From: Candidatus Uhrbacteria bacterium
Lineage (GTDB): Bacteria; Patescibacteriota; Patescibacteriia; UBA9934; GWF2-40-263
Assembly (NCBI GenBank): GCA_016208545.1
Contig: JACQXU010000044.1
Coordinates: 1-11,868 of the forward strand
Direction of reading: 5' to 3'
Length of the DNA stretch: 11,868 nucleotides
Shown piece after piece: positions 1 to 5,919 of the stretch. The translations under genes were made by a program, and so were the position numbers. Each line of letters opens with the position of its first letter. Positions within the stretch are counted from its first letter, which is position 1. The notes under the pieces are model-generated. The model was not told where the DNA came from, ran no database searches, and was given only the letters and a program-made list of their open reading frames with translations.

Positions 1-893
1 ATTTGGCCGCGACGTGCTTCCAGTCGCTCTTTATGTGCGCGGTCTTGCTCAAACGCAAAAACTCTAGAACGAATCAGTGACAATGCTCGTTTTTTGTTTT
101 GTTTTTGTGAGCGTTCTTCTTGGCAGGAAGCCATAATGCCAGTCGGCAAATGGGTTATGCGCACTGCCGAATAGGTTGTGTTCACGCTTTGTCCGCCATG
201 TCCGCTTGCTGTTGTTGCTTCAATTTTTATATCTTCAGGTTTAATTTGGATGTCAATTTCTTCAGCTTCAGGCAAAACAGCAACAGTTGCTGTTGATGTG
301 TGCACACGGCCTTGTTTTTCAGTTTCCGGCACGCGTTGAACACGGTGCACTCCGCTTTCATATTTTAGTCGGCTGTAAACATTTCGTCCCTCAATTGAAA
401 AAATAATTTCTTTGAATCCGCCGACTTCATTGCGATTTGATGAGATTAGTTCTGTTTTCCAGCCTTGTTGTTCAGCATAAATCATGTACATTCGCATCAG
501 TTCTGCCGCAAAAAGCGAGGCCTCATCTCCTCCTGCGCCAGCGCGGATTTCTACAATGATATTTTTTTTGTCCATCGGATCTGGTGGCACAAGCGCGCGC
601 AATAATTCTTTTTCAAGCGATGGAAGTTTTGCTTCTAAAGTTCCGATTTCTGTTTGCGCAAGCTCGAGCATTTGTTCGTCAGTGGATTCTTTGAGTGTTT
701 CTTTTGCGCCGCTTAAATCAGAATTTACTTTTTCGTATCGTTTCACCACATCCATGACTTCTTTTAGATCAACATATTCTTCATTCACTTCACGCAATTT
801 TTTTGGATTCGAAAGCACCTCGGGCGCAGAAAGCCGTGATTCGAGTTCTTGGAAGCGTTTTTTTGTTGATTGAAGTTTGTCGAGTAAAGACAT
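1..893 (-). CDS. prfA: Peptide chain release factor 1 (RF1), C-terminus cut by window edge
   Basis: Class I release factor: reads UAA and UAG in the ribosomal A site and triggers peptidyl-tRNA hydrolysis. Reading the minus strand from the ATG at 893 gives 297 codons without a stop; the family is about 355-360 residues, so roughly the last 60 lie outside the window. The peptide-release loop GGQ is at residues 233-235, in the context SGHGGQSVNTTYSAVRITH. The codon-recognition tripeptide is PET (residues 189-191, in GVHRVQRVPETEKQGR), the PxT form that marks RF1; RF2 has SPF. ERSQKQNK and the start of the conserved C-terminal region (EARRGQ) follow. The N-terminus (MSLLDKLQSTKKRFQELE) is a normal coiled-coil start. 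It lies downstream of rpmE on the same strand. A heptamer array ends 2 bp before the ATG, and only weak AGAAG or AGAGG Shine-Dalgarno-like sequences are present, all within that array. Confidence 0.97.
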   Translation of the reverse strand, partial: MSLLDKLQSTKKRFQELESRLSAPEVLSNPKKLREVNEEYVDLKEVMDVVKRYEKVNSDLSGAKETLKESTDEQMLELAQTEIGTLEAKLPSLEKELLRALVPPDPMDKKNIIVEIRAGAGGDEASLFAAELMRMYMIYAEQQGWKTELISSNRNEVGGFKEIIFSIEGRNVYSRLKYESGVHRVQRVPETEKQGRVHTSTATVAVLPEAEEIDIQIKPEDIKIEATTASGHGGQSVNTTYSAVRITHLPTGIMASCQEERSQKQNKKRALSLIRSRVFAFEQDRAHKERLEARRGQ

Positions 894-895
894 AA

Positions 896-951
896 TCTGA
901 CTTCTGACCTCTGACCTCTGACCTCTGACTTCTGACCTCTGACTTCTGACA
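896..951. repeat. Heptamer tandem array, TCTGACN x 8
   Basis: Eight contiguous 7-bp units starting at 896 read TCTGACT, TCTGACC, TCTGACC, TCTGACC, TCTGACT, TCTGACC, TCTGACT and TCTGACA on the plus strand. Only the last base varies. The array ends 2 bp from the prfA start codon, so it forms the whole proximal 5' leader of prfA. On the prfA strand it supplies several AGAGG or AGAAG cores that could act as weak ribosome binding sites. The same repeat family recurs at 4187-4228 and 6877-6904. Confidence 0.9.
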
Positions 952-1002
952 TTCTGGAGTTGCGGTCAAGAACAGAAAATCTGTGCGGTTCAATTACAAT
1001 TT

Positions 1003-1011
1003 ATTCTAACA
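1003..1011 (-). promoter_or_regulatory. Possible extended -10 promoter for prfA
   Basis: On the minus strand TGTTAGAAT matches the extended -10 pattern TGnTAnnnT and would start a transcript near 996, about 100 nt before the prfA ATG. No convincing -35 is seen; the corresponding position lies inside the upstream hairpin. It resembles the -10 elements proposed for gap and pgk. prfA could instead be read through from rpmE. Confidence 0.3.
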
Positions 1012-1012
1012 T

Positions 1013-1045
1013 AAAAACGCCTTACACAAAGTGAGAGACGCTTTT
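1013..1045 (-). terminator. Hairpin downstream of rpmE, likely intrinsic terminator
   Basis: AAAAACGCCT (1013-1022) pairs with AGACGCTTTT (1036-1045) over 10 positions including two G-U wobbles. A short inner CAC/GTG stem closes the loop. Read on the minus strand the 3' arm ends in TTTTT, 8 nt after the rpmE stop codon. Read on the plus strand the hairpin is followed by GTTTTTT, so it could work in either direction, but the only known gene approaching it is rpmE. It would partly separate rpmE from prfA transcription. Confidence 0.5.
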
Positions 1046-1053
1046 GTTTTTTG

Positions 1054-1335
1054 TTAAGCTTCTTTTGCGCGTTTTGCCGTTTTTTGCGTTGTTCGCTTTT
1101 CGCGCTTAACCTTTTTGCCGGTTGTTGTTGTTTTCTTTTGTGCCGCACGGGCTTTGAATTTCTCAACTCGTCGAGCAGTATCAATAATCTTTTGTTCACC
1201 GGTGTAGAATGGATGGCAAGCCGCGCACAATTCAACATCGATCGCTTGCTCTGTTGAGCCGACTTCGTATACTGTGCCGCAGGCGCAAGTTATCTTTGCG
1301 TCTTCGTAAAATTCTGGGTGAATGGTTTTTTTCAT
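1054..1335 (-). CDS. rpmE: 50S ribosomal protein bL31
   Basis: Large-subunit ribosomal protein L31, which helps bridge the two subunits. The start chosen gives MKKTIHPEFY, the typical L31 opening, and 93 residues. An in-frame ATG at 1389 would add 18 residues (MSVKETPTNVNIIVVLPC) with no L31 character and lies in the edge of a stem-loop, so it was rejected. The four zinc ligands of the Cys-containing (C+) type are visible: C17-A-C19 and C37-A-A-C40, followed by HPFYTGEQKI. The C-terminal tail (from about residue 62) is a Lys/Arg/Thr-rich extension (QKKTTTTGKKVKREKRTTQK), longer than in the 70-residue E. coli protein; such basic tails are common in ribosomal proteins. It precedes prfA on the same strand, a common pairing. 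No Shine-Dalgarno is seen; the start region is covered by the leader structure described separately. Confidence 0.95.
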   Translation of the reverse strand: MKKTIHPEFYEDAKITCACGTVYEVGSTEQAIDVELCAACHPFYTGEQKIIDTARRVEKFKARAAQKKTTTTGKKVKREKRTTQKTAKRAKEA

Positions 1336-1480
1336 ACACGGTAGTACAACAATGATATTTACATTTGTTGGTGTTTCTTTGACTGACATTTGTACGACGC
1401 CTAACGTAGTGTGTCGTACAAATTATATTTATGTTCGGAAAGACGGGTGACAGATCATTGTTGTCCTACCGAGCATATCC
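1336..1480 (-). promoter_or_regulatory. Structured 5' leader of rpmE (nested inverted repeats), candidate L31 autoregulatory RNA
   Basis: Two nested inverted repeats fill the leader. The outer arms 1340-1356 (GGTAGTACAACAATGAT) and 1454-1470 (ATCATTGTTGTCCTACC) pair at 16 of 17 positions. The inner arms 1388-1398 (ATTTGTACGAC) and 1413-1423 (GTCGTACAAAT) pair perfectly over 11 bp, extendable by one G-U and one C-G pair to leave a 10-nt loop. In the rpmE transcript the outer stem would end only 4 nt before the start codon and could hide the initiation site. The predicted transcription start (about 1480) lies 10 nt before the outer stem. L31 is known to bind and repress its own leader in other bacteria; that this RNA does the same is inference. 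A mobile MITE-like element is the alternative. Confidence 0.55.
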
Positions 1481-1486
1481 GAGCGA

Positions 1487-1515
1487 AGATTAACAAGTCG
1501 AGCATACATTGTCAA
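1487..1515 (-). promoter_or_regulatory. Sigma70-type promoter of rpmE
   Basis: On the minus strand a perfect -35 TTGACA (1515-1510) is followed after exactly 17 bp by TAATCT (1492-1487), two mismatches from TATAAT. The predicted start near 1480 places the whole inverted-repeat leader in the rpmE mRNA. Confidence 0.7.
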
Positions 1516-1536
1516 GAGTTGAGAAAATGGTAGAAA
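1509..1536 (+). promoter_or_regulatory. Possible promoter for queA
   Basis: TTGTCA (1509-1514), a 16-bp spacer and TAGAAA (1531-1536) would start a transcript about 18 nt before the queA ATG. The -10 is poor. The -35 lies over the rpmE -35 on the other strand, so the two divergent promoters would compete. Confidence 0.3.
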
Positions 1537-1560
1537 AGTAGCAGAGTAGTAAAGGGAATT

Positions 1561-2583
1561 ATGACGCAAATTGAAAAATTCGATTACAATCTTCCGAAAG
1601 AGTTGATTGCACAACATTCTATTTTGCCGCGCGATCATTCGCGATTGATGATTTTGAATAGAAAAACAGGGGAGTGGAAGCATGAGAATTTTTTTGAAAT
1701 TGTGAATGAGTTGAAAGCTGGCGACGTACTTGTGTTTAATGATACGAAAGTTTTTCGTGCCCGTCTTAAAACAGATGAAGGGTTGGAAATTTTTTTATTG
1801 CGCTCGAGTGAAAACAATGTTTGGGAAATACTGGCGCGGCCTGGAAAAAAAATTAAACTCGGACAAATAATTTGTATTCAAAAAAAAGATGACTCACTTT
1901 GCGGAAAAATTATTAAAAAAAAATCAGACGGAATTGTTTTGGTGGAATTTGATCGCTCACCAAAAGATGTGGTCGGGTTTGCAAACACACACGGAGAAAT
2001 TCCGATTCCTCCATACGTGAAAAACAAACCAGAACGATTGGAAGATTATCAAACTATTTACGCAAAAGAAACCGGTTCTGTTGCGGCGCCGACAGCCGGA
2101 TTTCATTTCACAAAACAACTCATGGATGAACTAAAAACAAAAGGTGTGCAGTTTGAATTTGTTACGCTTCACATTGGAATAGGAACTTTTCGTCCAGTTA
2201 AAACAAAAACAATCGAAGAACACGAAATGCACAGCGAATTTGTTTCGATTTCAAAAGAAACAGCTGATCGAATCAATCAAGCTAAAAAAGAAAAACGTCG
2301 CGTGATTGCTGTTGGAACAACGACTGTTCGAACTATTGAAGGAGTTTATTCTGCTTGCCGCGAGTTTTGTAGTTTTACCGGCAACATCAATTTATTTATC
2401 AAACCAGGTTTTGATTTCAAAATAATTGATGGACTCATTACGAATTTTCATTTACCAAAATCAACACTGCTTGTTTTGGTTTCAGCTTTTGCCGGCAGAG
2501 AAAACGTTTTGCGAGCGTACGAAGAGGCCGTTTTTCAAAAATACAGGTTTTTTTCTTTCGGCGACGCAATGTTTATTGCTTAA
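1561..2583 (+). CDS. queA: S-adenosylmethionine:tRNA ribosyltransferase-isomerase QueA
   Basis: Transfers and isomerises the ribose of S-adenosylmethionine onto 7-aminomethyl-7-deazaguanine in tRNA, making epoxyqueuosine at the wobble position of the GUN-anticodon tRNAs. At 340 residues it is full length for the family. Conserved blocks appear in order: FDYNLPKELIAQHSILPRDHSRL near the N-terminus, GDVLVFNDTKVFRARL, GEIPIPPYVKNKPE, YQTIYAKETGSVAAPTAGFHF, VTLHIGIGTFRPVK, AVGTTTVRTIE, and DGLITNFHLPKSTLL near the C-terminus. The start has an AAAGGGA purine stretch 4 nt upstream of the ATG, a usable Shine-Dalgarno. No other queuosine gene is in the window, so whether the cell makes or salvages the precursor base cannot be told. 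Its 3' end overlaps the convergent SIMPL gene by 11 bp with no terminator visible. Confidence 0.97.
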   Translation: MTQIEKFDYNLPKELIAQHSILPRDHSRLMILNRKTGEWKHENFFEIVNELKAGDVLVFNDTKVFRARLKTDEGLEIFLLRSSENNVWEILARPGKKIKLGQIICIQKKDDSLCGKIIKKKSDGIVLVEFDRSPKDVVGFANTHGEIPIPPYVKNKPERLEDYQTIYAKETGSVAAPTAGFHFTKQLMDELKTKGVQFEFVTLHIGIGTFRPVKTKTIEEHEMHSEFVSISKETADRINQAKKEKRRVIAVGTTTVRTIEGVYSACREFCSFTGNINLFIKPGFDFKIIDGLITNFHLPKSTLLVLVSAFAGRENVLRAYEEAVFQKYRFFSFGDAMFIA

Positions 2584-3349
2584 TCGAATACGTTACACTA
2601 ACGTGCAAAGTTACTTCCTCTTGTCCTTCCTCAATTGTTGGCGCAACAGAAACATCATCAGCAACTGCTTCGACCTTTGCGTATCCATAAATTATCGGGC
2701 CGCCATCTTTCCATTCATTATAACTAGTTGGAGTGTTTAGTTTGACTCCTAACTGATCTGCAATTGCCTGCGCGCGAGATTGTGCGTCAGCAATTGCTTC
2801 AAGTCGTGCCTCGTCTACAGCTTTGAGATCATTTTCAACAGCAAAATTTGGTCCAGATATATTTGTTGCGTTGTTTTGCCCGACTGTTTCTAGAATTGAT
2901 GAAACTTTTTCAAGATCTCTGATCGTGAGCTCGACAGTCTGACTCACAACCCAACCGATTACTTTGTCATAAGTTCCCGTTTGCGGATCGTATTTTTTTT
3001 CTTCGTACGCGTTGTAAGTGCTTGTTTGAATGTCTTTTGCGTCCATTCCAAGCGTTTTTATTTTTTCAATTAGACTATTCATTCTTTCTGAATTATCATT
3101 TTGAGCTGAACTAAGAGTTTCAGCTCTGGATTCAACAGCAAAAGACACTCTGGCAATGTCCGGTCTGATTTCCGCACGGCCGACACCATCGACATTGATT
3201 GTGAATTCATACGGCGTTGGTTTGCCGACTTGAACGGATTCTCGCCATGTGAACCATGTTTTGAATCCTAAGAATAAAGCGAGCGTAATTAAAACAAGTG
3301 CGCTAAGAACATTGAGCGTCTTGTTATCTGAAAAAAGGTTTGTAATCAT
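2573..3349 (-). CDS. SIMPL (DUF541) domain protein with N-terminal membrane anchor
   Basis: A 258-residue protein of the SIMPL/DUF541 family (periplasmic or surface proteins such as BP26 and YggE); its biochemical role is not firmly known. One hydrophobic helix at residues 12-31 (LNVLSALVLITLALFLGFKT) is a membrane anchor or uncleaved signal. It is followed by the SIMPL domain, residues about 45-258. Characteristic pieces are INVDGVGRAEIRPDIARVSFAV, a segment of alternating helices around NSLIEKIKTLGMDAKDIQTSTYN, VSQTVELTIRDLEKVSSIL, and DAQSRAQAIADQLGVKL. I chose the ATG at 3349. A GTG at 3385 would add 12 residues but falls inside the gene's own apparent -35 hexamer. The leader would then be only about 2 nt. 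It is divergent from rpsB and overlaps the end of convergent queA. Cell location follows from the anchor; function is not assigned. Confidence 0.88.
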   Translation of the reverse strand: MITNLFSDNKTLNVLSALVLITLALFLGFKTWFTWRESVQVGKPTPYEFTINVDGVGRAEIRPDIARVSFAVESRAETLSSAQNDNSERMNSLIEKIKTLGMDAKDIQTSTYNAYEEKKYDPQTGTYDKVIGWVVSQTVELTIRDLEKVSSILETVGQNNATNISGPNFAVENDLKAVDEARLEAIADAQSRAQAIADQLGVKLNTPTSYNEWKDGGPIIYGYAKVEAVADDVSVAPTIEEGQEEVTLHVSVTYSIKQ

Positions 3350-3357
3350 ATGACGAA

Positions 3358-3387
3358 ATTGTATCAAATCTTGACATATTTTCACAA
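3358..3387 (-). promoter_or_regulatory. Promoter of the SIMPL gene, probably leaderless
   Basis: On the minus strand TTGTGA (3387-3382), 18 bp, then TACAAT (3363-3358). The predicted start, about 3351, is only 2 nt before the ATG at 3349, suggesting a leaderless transcript. The element is interleaved with the rpsB promoter on the other strand. Confidence 0.5.
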
Positions 3388-3399
3388 AATCAATATACT
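3371..3399 (+). promoter_or_regulatory. Sigma70-type promoter of rpsB-tsf
   Basis: Consensus -35 TTGACA (3371-3376), a 17-bp spacer and TATACT (3394-3399, one mismatch from consensus in a core base). It is the strongest promoter in the window, fitting for a ribosomal protein operon. Predicted start is about 3406, leaving a leader of about 98 nt. Confidence 0.85.
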
Positions 3400-3405
3400 A
3401 TCGGC

Positions 3406-3503
3406 GTTAATCAACTAATAAAACAGGTGGAATAAATAGATGCGTCTCCTCCCGCAAATAACGTGTGCATATCTATCCACTGGAGCTAAAAGGAGAAAAA
3501 TTT
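3406..3503 (+). promoter_or_regulatory. Structured rpsB leader with an anti-Shine-Dalgarno, candidate S2 autoregulation
   Basis: Two competing pairings are visible. First, a hairpin: GTGGA (3427-3431) with TCCAC (3476-3480) and TAGAT (3437-3441) with ATCTA (3471-3475), extendable by GC/GC, with TCTCCT exposed in its loop. Second, that TCTCCT (3445-3450) is the exact complement of AGGAGA (3491-3496), the Shine-Dalgarno of rpsB. One fold leaves the ribosome binding site free and the other hides it. S2 represses its own operon through the leader in several bacteria; that this leader works that way is inference. AGGAG sits 8 nt before the ATG at 3504 and is by far the best Shine-Dalgarno in the window. 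Confidence 0.5.
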
Positions 3504-4205
3504 ATGAATAAACCTTCAATAGAAGACATGCTCAAATCGGGCATGCACTTTGGCCACAGCACTTCTCGTTGGCATCCAAAAATGAAACCGTTTATTTTTG
3601 GTGAACGCAGTGGTGTGCACATTATCAATCTTGAAGAAACTCAAAAACTTCTTGATCAGGCTTTGGAACAGATTAAACAAATTGTTTCTCGCGGCGGTGT
3701 GATTTTATTTGTTGGAACAAAAACTCAAGCGGCTCCGATTGTTCGAAAATACGCGGAATCCTGCGGAATGCCGTTTGTGACAGAACGATGGCTTGGTGGA
3801 ACTCTCACAAATTTTCGACAGATCAAGGAAACTCTTAAACGTTTTAAGTCTTTGAAAGATCAGCGCGACAAAGGCGAACTTCGAAAATACACAAAAAAAG
3901 AACAGCTCATGATTCAATGGGAAATTGCTGACATGGAAAAACGAATTGGAGGAATCGAGTCGCTCACAAAAATTCCAGATGCTTTATTTGTGATTGATAT
4001 TCGCAATGAACGCACTTCCGTTCGAGAAGCAAATAATACTGGAACAAAAGTTTTTGCTGTTTGCGACACGAATGTAAATCCAGAAGGAGTTGATTACATC
4101 ATTCCTGCAAACGATGATTCGGTAAAGGGGATCGAACTTTTGTGCAAAGTTGTTTGTGAAGCAGTGAAAGAAGGGAAGGCAACACCTATGACAACTAACA
4201 TCTGA
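3504..4205 (+). CDS. rpsB: 30S ribosomal protein uS2
   Basis: Small-subunit ribosomal protein S2, one of the last proteins to join the 30S particle. The 233-residue product starts MNKPSIEDMLKSGMHFGHS, close to the usual S2 opening, and contains W-H-P-KMKPFIFGERSGVHIINLE, the FVGTKTQA block, the ERWLGGTLTNF block and the central coiled-coil insert (KRFKSLKDQRDKGELRKYTK). IPDALFVID and the CDTNVNPEGVDYIIPANDDS block complete the fold. The start was chosen because AGGAG lies 8 nt upstream; an in-frame ATG at 3465 falls inside the leader hairpin. The product ends shortly after the last conserved helix. Its last five codons and its stop lie inside a heptamer repeat array, so the terminal MTTNI is repeat-derived. 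tsf follows after 30 nt in the same operon. Confidence 0.97.
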   Translation: MNKPSIEDMLKSGMHFGHSTSRWHPKMKPFIFGERSGVHIINLEETQKLLDQALEQIKQIVSRGGVILFVGTKTQAAPIVRKYAESCGMPFVTERWLGGTLTNFRQIKETLKRFKSLKDQRDKGELRKYTKKEQLMIQWEIADMEKRIGGIESLTKIPDALFVIDIRNERTSVREANNTGTKVFAVCDTNVNPEGVDYIIPANDDSVKGIELLCKVVCEAVKEGKATPMTTNI

Positions 4206-4228
4206 CATTTGACAACTTACATTTGACT
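4187..4228. repeat. Degenerate heptamer array spanning the end of rpsB
   Basis: Six 7-bp units in register: TATGACA, ACTAACA, TCTGACA, TTTGACA, ACTTACA and TTTGACT. The consensus resembles the TCTGACN units before prfA. The array covers the last codons and the TGA stop of rpsB and runs to 7 bp before the tsf start. Confidence 0.7.
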
Positions 4229-4235
4229 CAAAATT

Positions 4236-4823
4236 ATGTTAATCGACGCTAAACTCGTTTCACAACTTCGCGTGCAGACCGGCGCTGGAATGATGGATGC
4301 AAAGTCCGCGCTTGAAGAATCAGACGGCGATCTTGAAAAGGCCGCTGAAGTTCTTCGCAAAAAAGGTGTTATAAAAGCCGCTAAAAAAGCCGATCGTGAA
4401 ACACGCGAAGGTCGCGTTCACGCGTATATCCATTCAAACGGAAAACTCGGTGCGCTTGTGGAAGTTTTGTGTGAAACGGATTTTGTCGCGCGAAATGAAG
4501 TATTTATTGATTTTTGTAATGACATAGCAATGCATGTGAGCGCTTGCGATCCACTTTATGTTTCGCGTGCCGATGTTCCTTCTGAAATGGTTGAAAAAGA
4601 AAAACAAATTTATCTTGAAGAAATGGCAGGACAGTCAAAACCAGCGGACGTGATGGAAAAAATAATTGAAGGGAAATTGAACAAATGGTTTTCAGAAATT
4701 GTGCTTTTGGAACAGCCGTTTATTAAAGATGAAGACAAAACTATTGAAGAGTATTTGAAAGAAAAAATCGCATCGCTTGGCGAGAATATGCAGATTAAGA
4801 GAGTTTGTAGACTAAGTATTTGA
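4236..4823 (+). CDS. tsf: Translation elongation factor EF-Ts (short form)
   Basis: Guanine nucleotide exchange factor that reloads EF-Tu with GTP. At 195 residues this is the short form, as in Thermus or chloroplasts, lacking much of the C-terminal half of the 283-residue E. coli protein. The N-terminal UBA-like domain (LVSQLRVQTGAGMMDAKSAL, then EAAEVL-like KAAEVLRKKG) is followed by the signature TDFVARNEVF at residues 81-90, the region that contacts EF-Tu. A second conserved stretch (EMAGQSKPADVMEKIIEGKLNKW) leads to the C-terminus, SLGENMQIKRVCRL. No Shine-Dalgarno is seen before the ATG, so it may depend on coupling or proximity to rpsB 30 nt upstream. An intrinsic terminator follows 6 nt after the stop. 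Confidence 0.96.
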   Translation: MLIDAKLVSQLRVQTGAGMMDAKSALEESDGDLEKAAEVLRKKGVIKAAKKADRETREGRVHAYIHSNGKLGALVEVLCETDFVARNEVFIDFCNDIAMHVSACDPLYVSRADVPSEMVEKEKQIYLEEMAGQSKPADVMEKIIEGKLNKWFSEIVLLEQPFIKDEDKTIEEYLKEKIASLGENMQIKRVCRLSI

Positions 4824-4829
4824 GAAATG

Positions 4830-4857
4830 AAAATGCGCTCGCTAGGGCGTATTTTTT
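4830..4857 (+). terminator. Intrinsic terminator of rpsB-tsf
   Basis: An 11-bp stem AAAATGCGCTC (4830-4840) with GGGCGTATTTT (4845-4855), including two G-U pairs, closes a GCTA tetraloop. The 3' arm runs straight into a T tract (4852-4857). It starts 7 bp after the tsf stop codon. Confidence 0.88.
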
Positions 4858-4862
4858 ATTTG

Positions 4863-4871
4863 TGCTAAAAT
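4863..4871 (+). promoter_or_regulatory. Extended -10 promoter for gap
   Basis: TGCTAAAAT (in TGTGCTAAAAT) matches TGnTAtaaT. It lies just after the tsf terminator, with a predicted start near 4878 and a leader of about 31 nt. No clear -35 is present, as expected for extended -10 promoters. pgk has a near-identical element. Confidence 0.55.
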
Positions 4872-4877
4872 GTTTAC

Positions 4878-4898
4878 AAAACCTAAAACCTAAAACCT
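4878..4898. repeat. Heptamer array, AAAACCT x 3
   Basis: Three perfect AAAACCT units, in register, form most of the gap leader. Reverse-strand form AGGTTTT recurs at 5927-5954 and 6856-6869. Confidence 0.85.
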
Positions 4899-4908
4899 TT
4901 CCATATTT

Positions 4909-5916
4909 ATGCTTCGCGTTGCAATCAATGGTTTTGGCCGAATTGGCCGCACAACACTTAAAGTCGGTTGGAAAAGAAAAGGTGTCGAATTTGTCGCGAT
5001 CAATGATTTGACAGAACCAAAAATTCTCGCGCATCTTCTCAAGTACGATTCTGTTTTTCGAGCGTGGAATGTTTCAGTCAAAGCTGGAAAAGATTTTTTG
5101 TTGATTGATAAGAAAAAAATTCCTGTGTTCACGCAAACTGATCCAGCGACAATTCCGTGGAGCGCGCACAAAGTTGATGTTGTTATTGAATCAACTGGAC
5201 GTTTTACAAAAACAGAAGACGCAAAAAAACATTTACAAGCTGGCGCAAAACGAGTTGTCATTAGCGCGCCGTCCGATGATGCACCGACTTTTTTAATTGG
5301 AGTTAATCATAAAGTTTGTCGAAAAGATCAAACAATAATCAACAATGCTTCTTGCACAACAAATTCTGTCGGACCAGTCGCGCAGATTTTGGTTGAAGCG
5401 TTTGGTGTTAAAAAAGCAATGCTAACGACTATTCATTCAGTGACAGCAGAACAAAACATTGTTGACAGTATTCCTCCGAAACTTCATCCTGATTTGCGTC
5501 GAGCTCGAAGCGCGCTTGTGAATCTGGTTCCAACAAGCACTGGAGCCGCTAAAGCAACAACACAAGTAGTCACATCTCTTAAAAATAAATTCGACGGGAT
5601 CGCTGTTCGCGTTCCAACGATTGATGTTTCACTTACTGATTTTACTTTTCTTCTTTCAAAACAAACAACTATTGAAGAAGTGAATCAAGTTTTTCGCAAT
5701 GCTGCTCGTTCGCCGCGCTGGAAAAATATTCTCGGAGTAACTGATGAGCCGCTCGTCTCAACGGATTTTATTGGATCAACTTTTGGAACCGTTGTTGATC
5801 TTCAAATGACACGTTTGGTTGACGGCGATCTTTTGAAAGTTCTTGCGTGGTATGACAATGAGTGGGGATATTCTGAACGGTTAATGGATATGGTTCAGTA
5901 CGTTGGAAAATTTTAA
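4909..5916 (+). CDS. gap: Glyceraldehyde-3-phosphate dehydrogenase, type I
   Basis: Oxidises and phosphorylates glyceraldehyde-3-phosphate to 1,3-bisphosphoglycerate with NAD+. The 335 residues match the family length. The Rossmann glycine motif NGFGRIGR is at 7-14. Asp33 (in INDL) favours NAD over NADP. The active site NNASCTTNS puts the catalytic Cys at 149 and its partner His at 176 (TTIHSVT), exactly the classical numbering. The S-loop block DLRRARSALVNLVPTSTGAA and the C-terminal WYDNEWGYSERLMDMV are present. Two family-typical positions differ: the second Cys of CTTNC is Ser153, and the usual N-D-Q after TTIH-x-x-T reads AEQ. Neither is essential to catalysis as far as I know. The start follows the Rossmann motif; no Shine-Dalgarno is seen. 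It is the first gene of the lower-glycolysis block, behind its own promoter. Confidence 0.97.
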   Translation: MLRVAINGFGRIGRTTLKVGWKRKGVEFVAINDLTEPKILAHLLKYDSVFRAWNVSVKAGKDFLLIDKKKIPVFTQTDPATIPWSAHKVDVVIESTGRFTKTEDAKKHLQAGAKRVVISAPSDDAPTFLIGVNHKVCRKDQTIINNASCTTNSVGPVAQILVEAFGVKKAMLTTIHSVTAEQNIVDSIPPKLHPDLRRARSALVNLVPTSTGAAKATTQVVTSLKNKFDGIAVRVPTIDVSLTDFTFLLSKQTTIEEVNQVFRNAARSPRWKNILGVTDEPLVSTDFIGSTFGTVVDLQMTRLVDGDLLKVLAWYDNEWGYSERLMDMVQYVGKF

Positions 5917-5919
5917 AAT

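Noticed and set aside
896..951. CRISPR array
   Set aside because: Units are 7 bp and contiguous with no unique spacers; no cas genes are present.
790..993. Open frame giving a peptide rich in SEVRSQ/SEVRGQ repeats
   Set aside because: It is only the translation of the TCTGACN heptamer array and overlaps prfA; no independent sign of coding.
1336..1389. Longer rpmE start at the ATG at 1389
   Set aside because: The extra 18 residues have no L31 character, and this segment is the stem-loop leader; MKKTIHPEFY is the usual start.
1340..1470. MITE or other mobile inverted-repeat element
   Set aside because: Not excluded, but the rpmE promoter and start codon sit exactly at its two ends, which fits a leader RNA better; no target duplication was seen at its edges.
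3350..3385. GTG at 3385 as start of the SIMPL gene
   Set aside because: It lies inside the apparent -35 of its own promoter and adds 12 residues before the anchor with no family match.
3465..3503. ATG at 3465 as start of rpsB
   Set aside because: It falls inside the leader hairpin, while the ATG at 3504 has a strong AGGAG 8 nt upstream and the typical S2 N-terminus.
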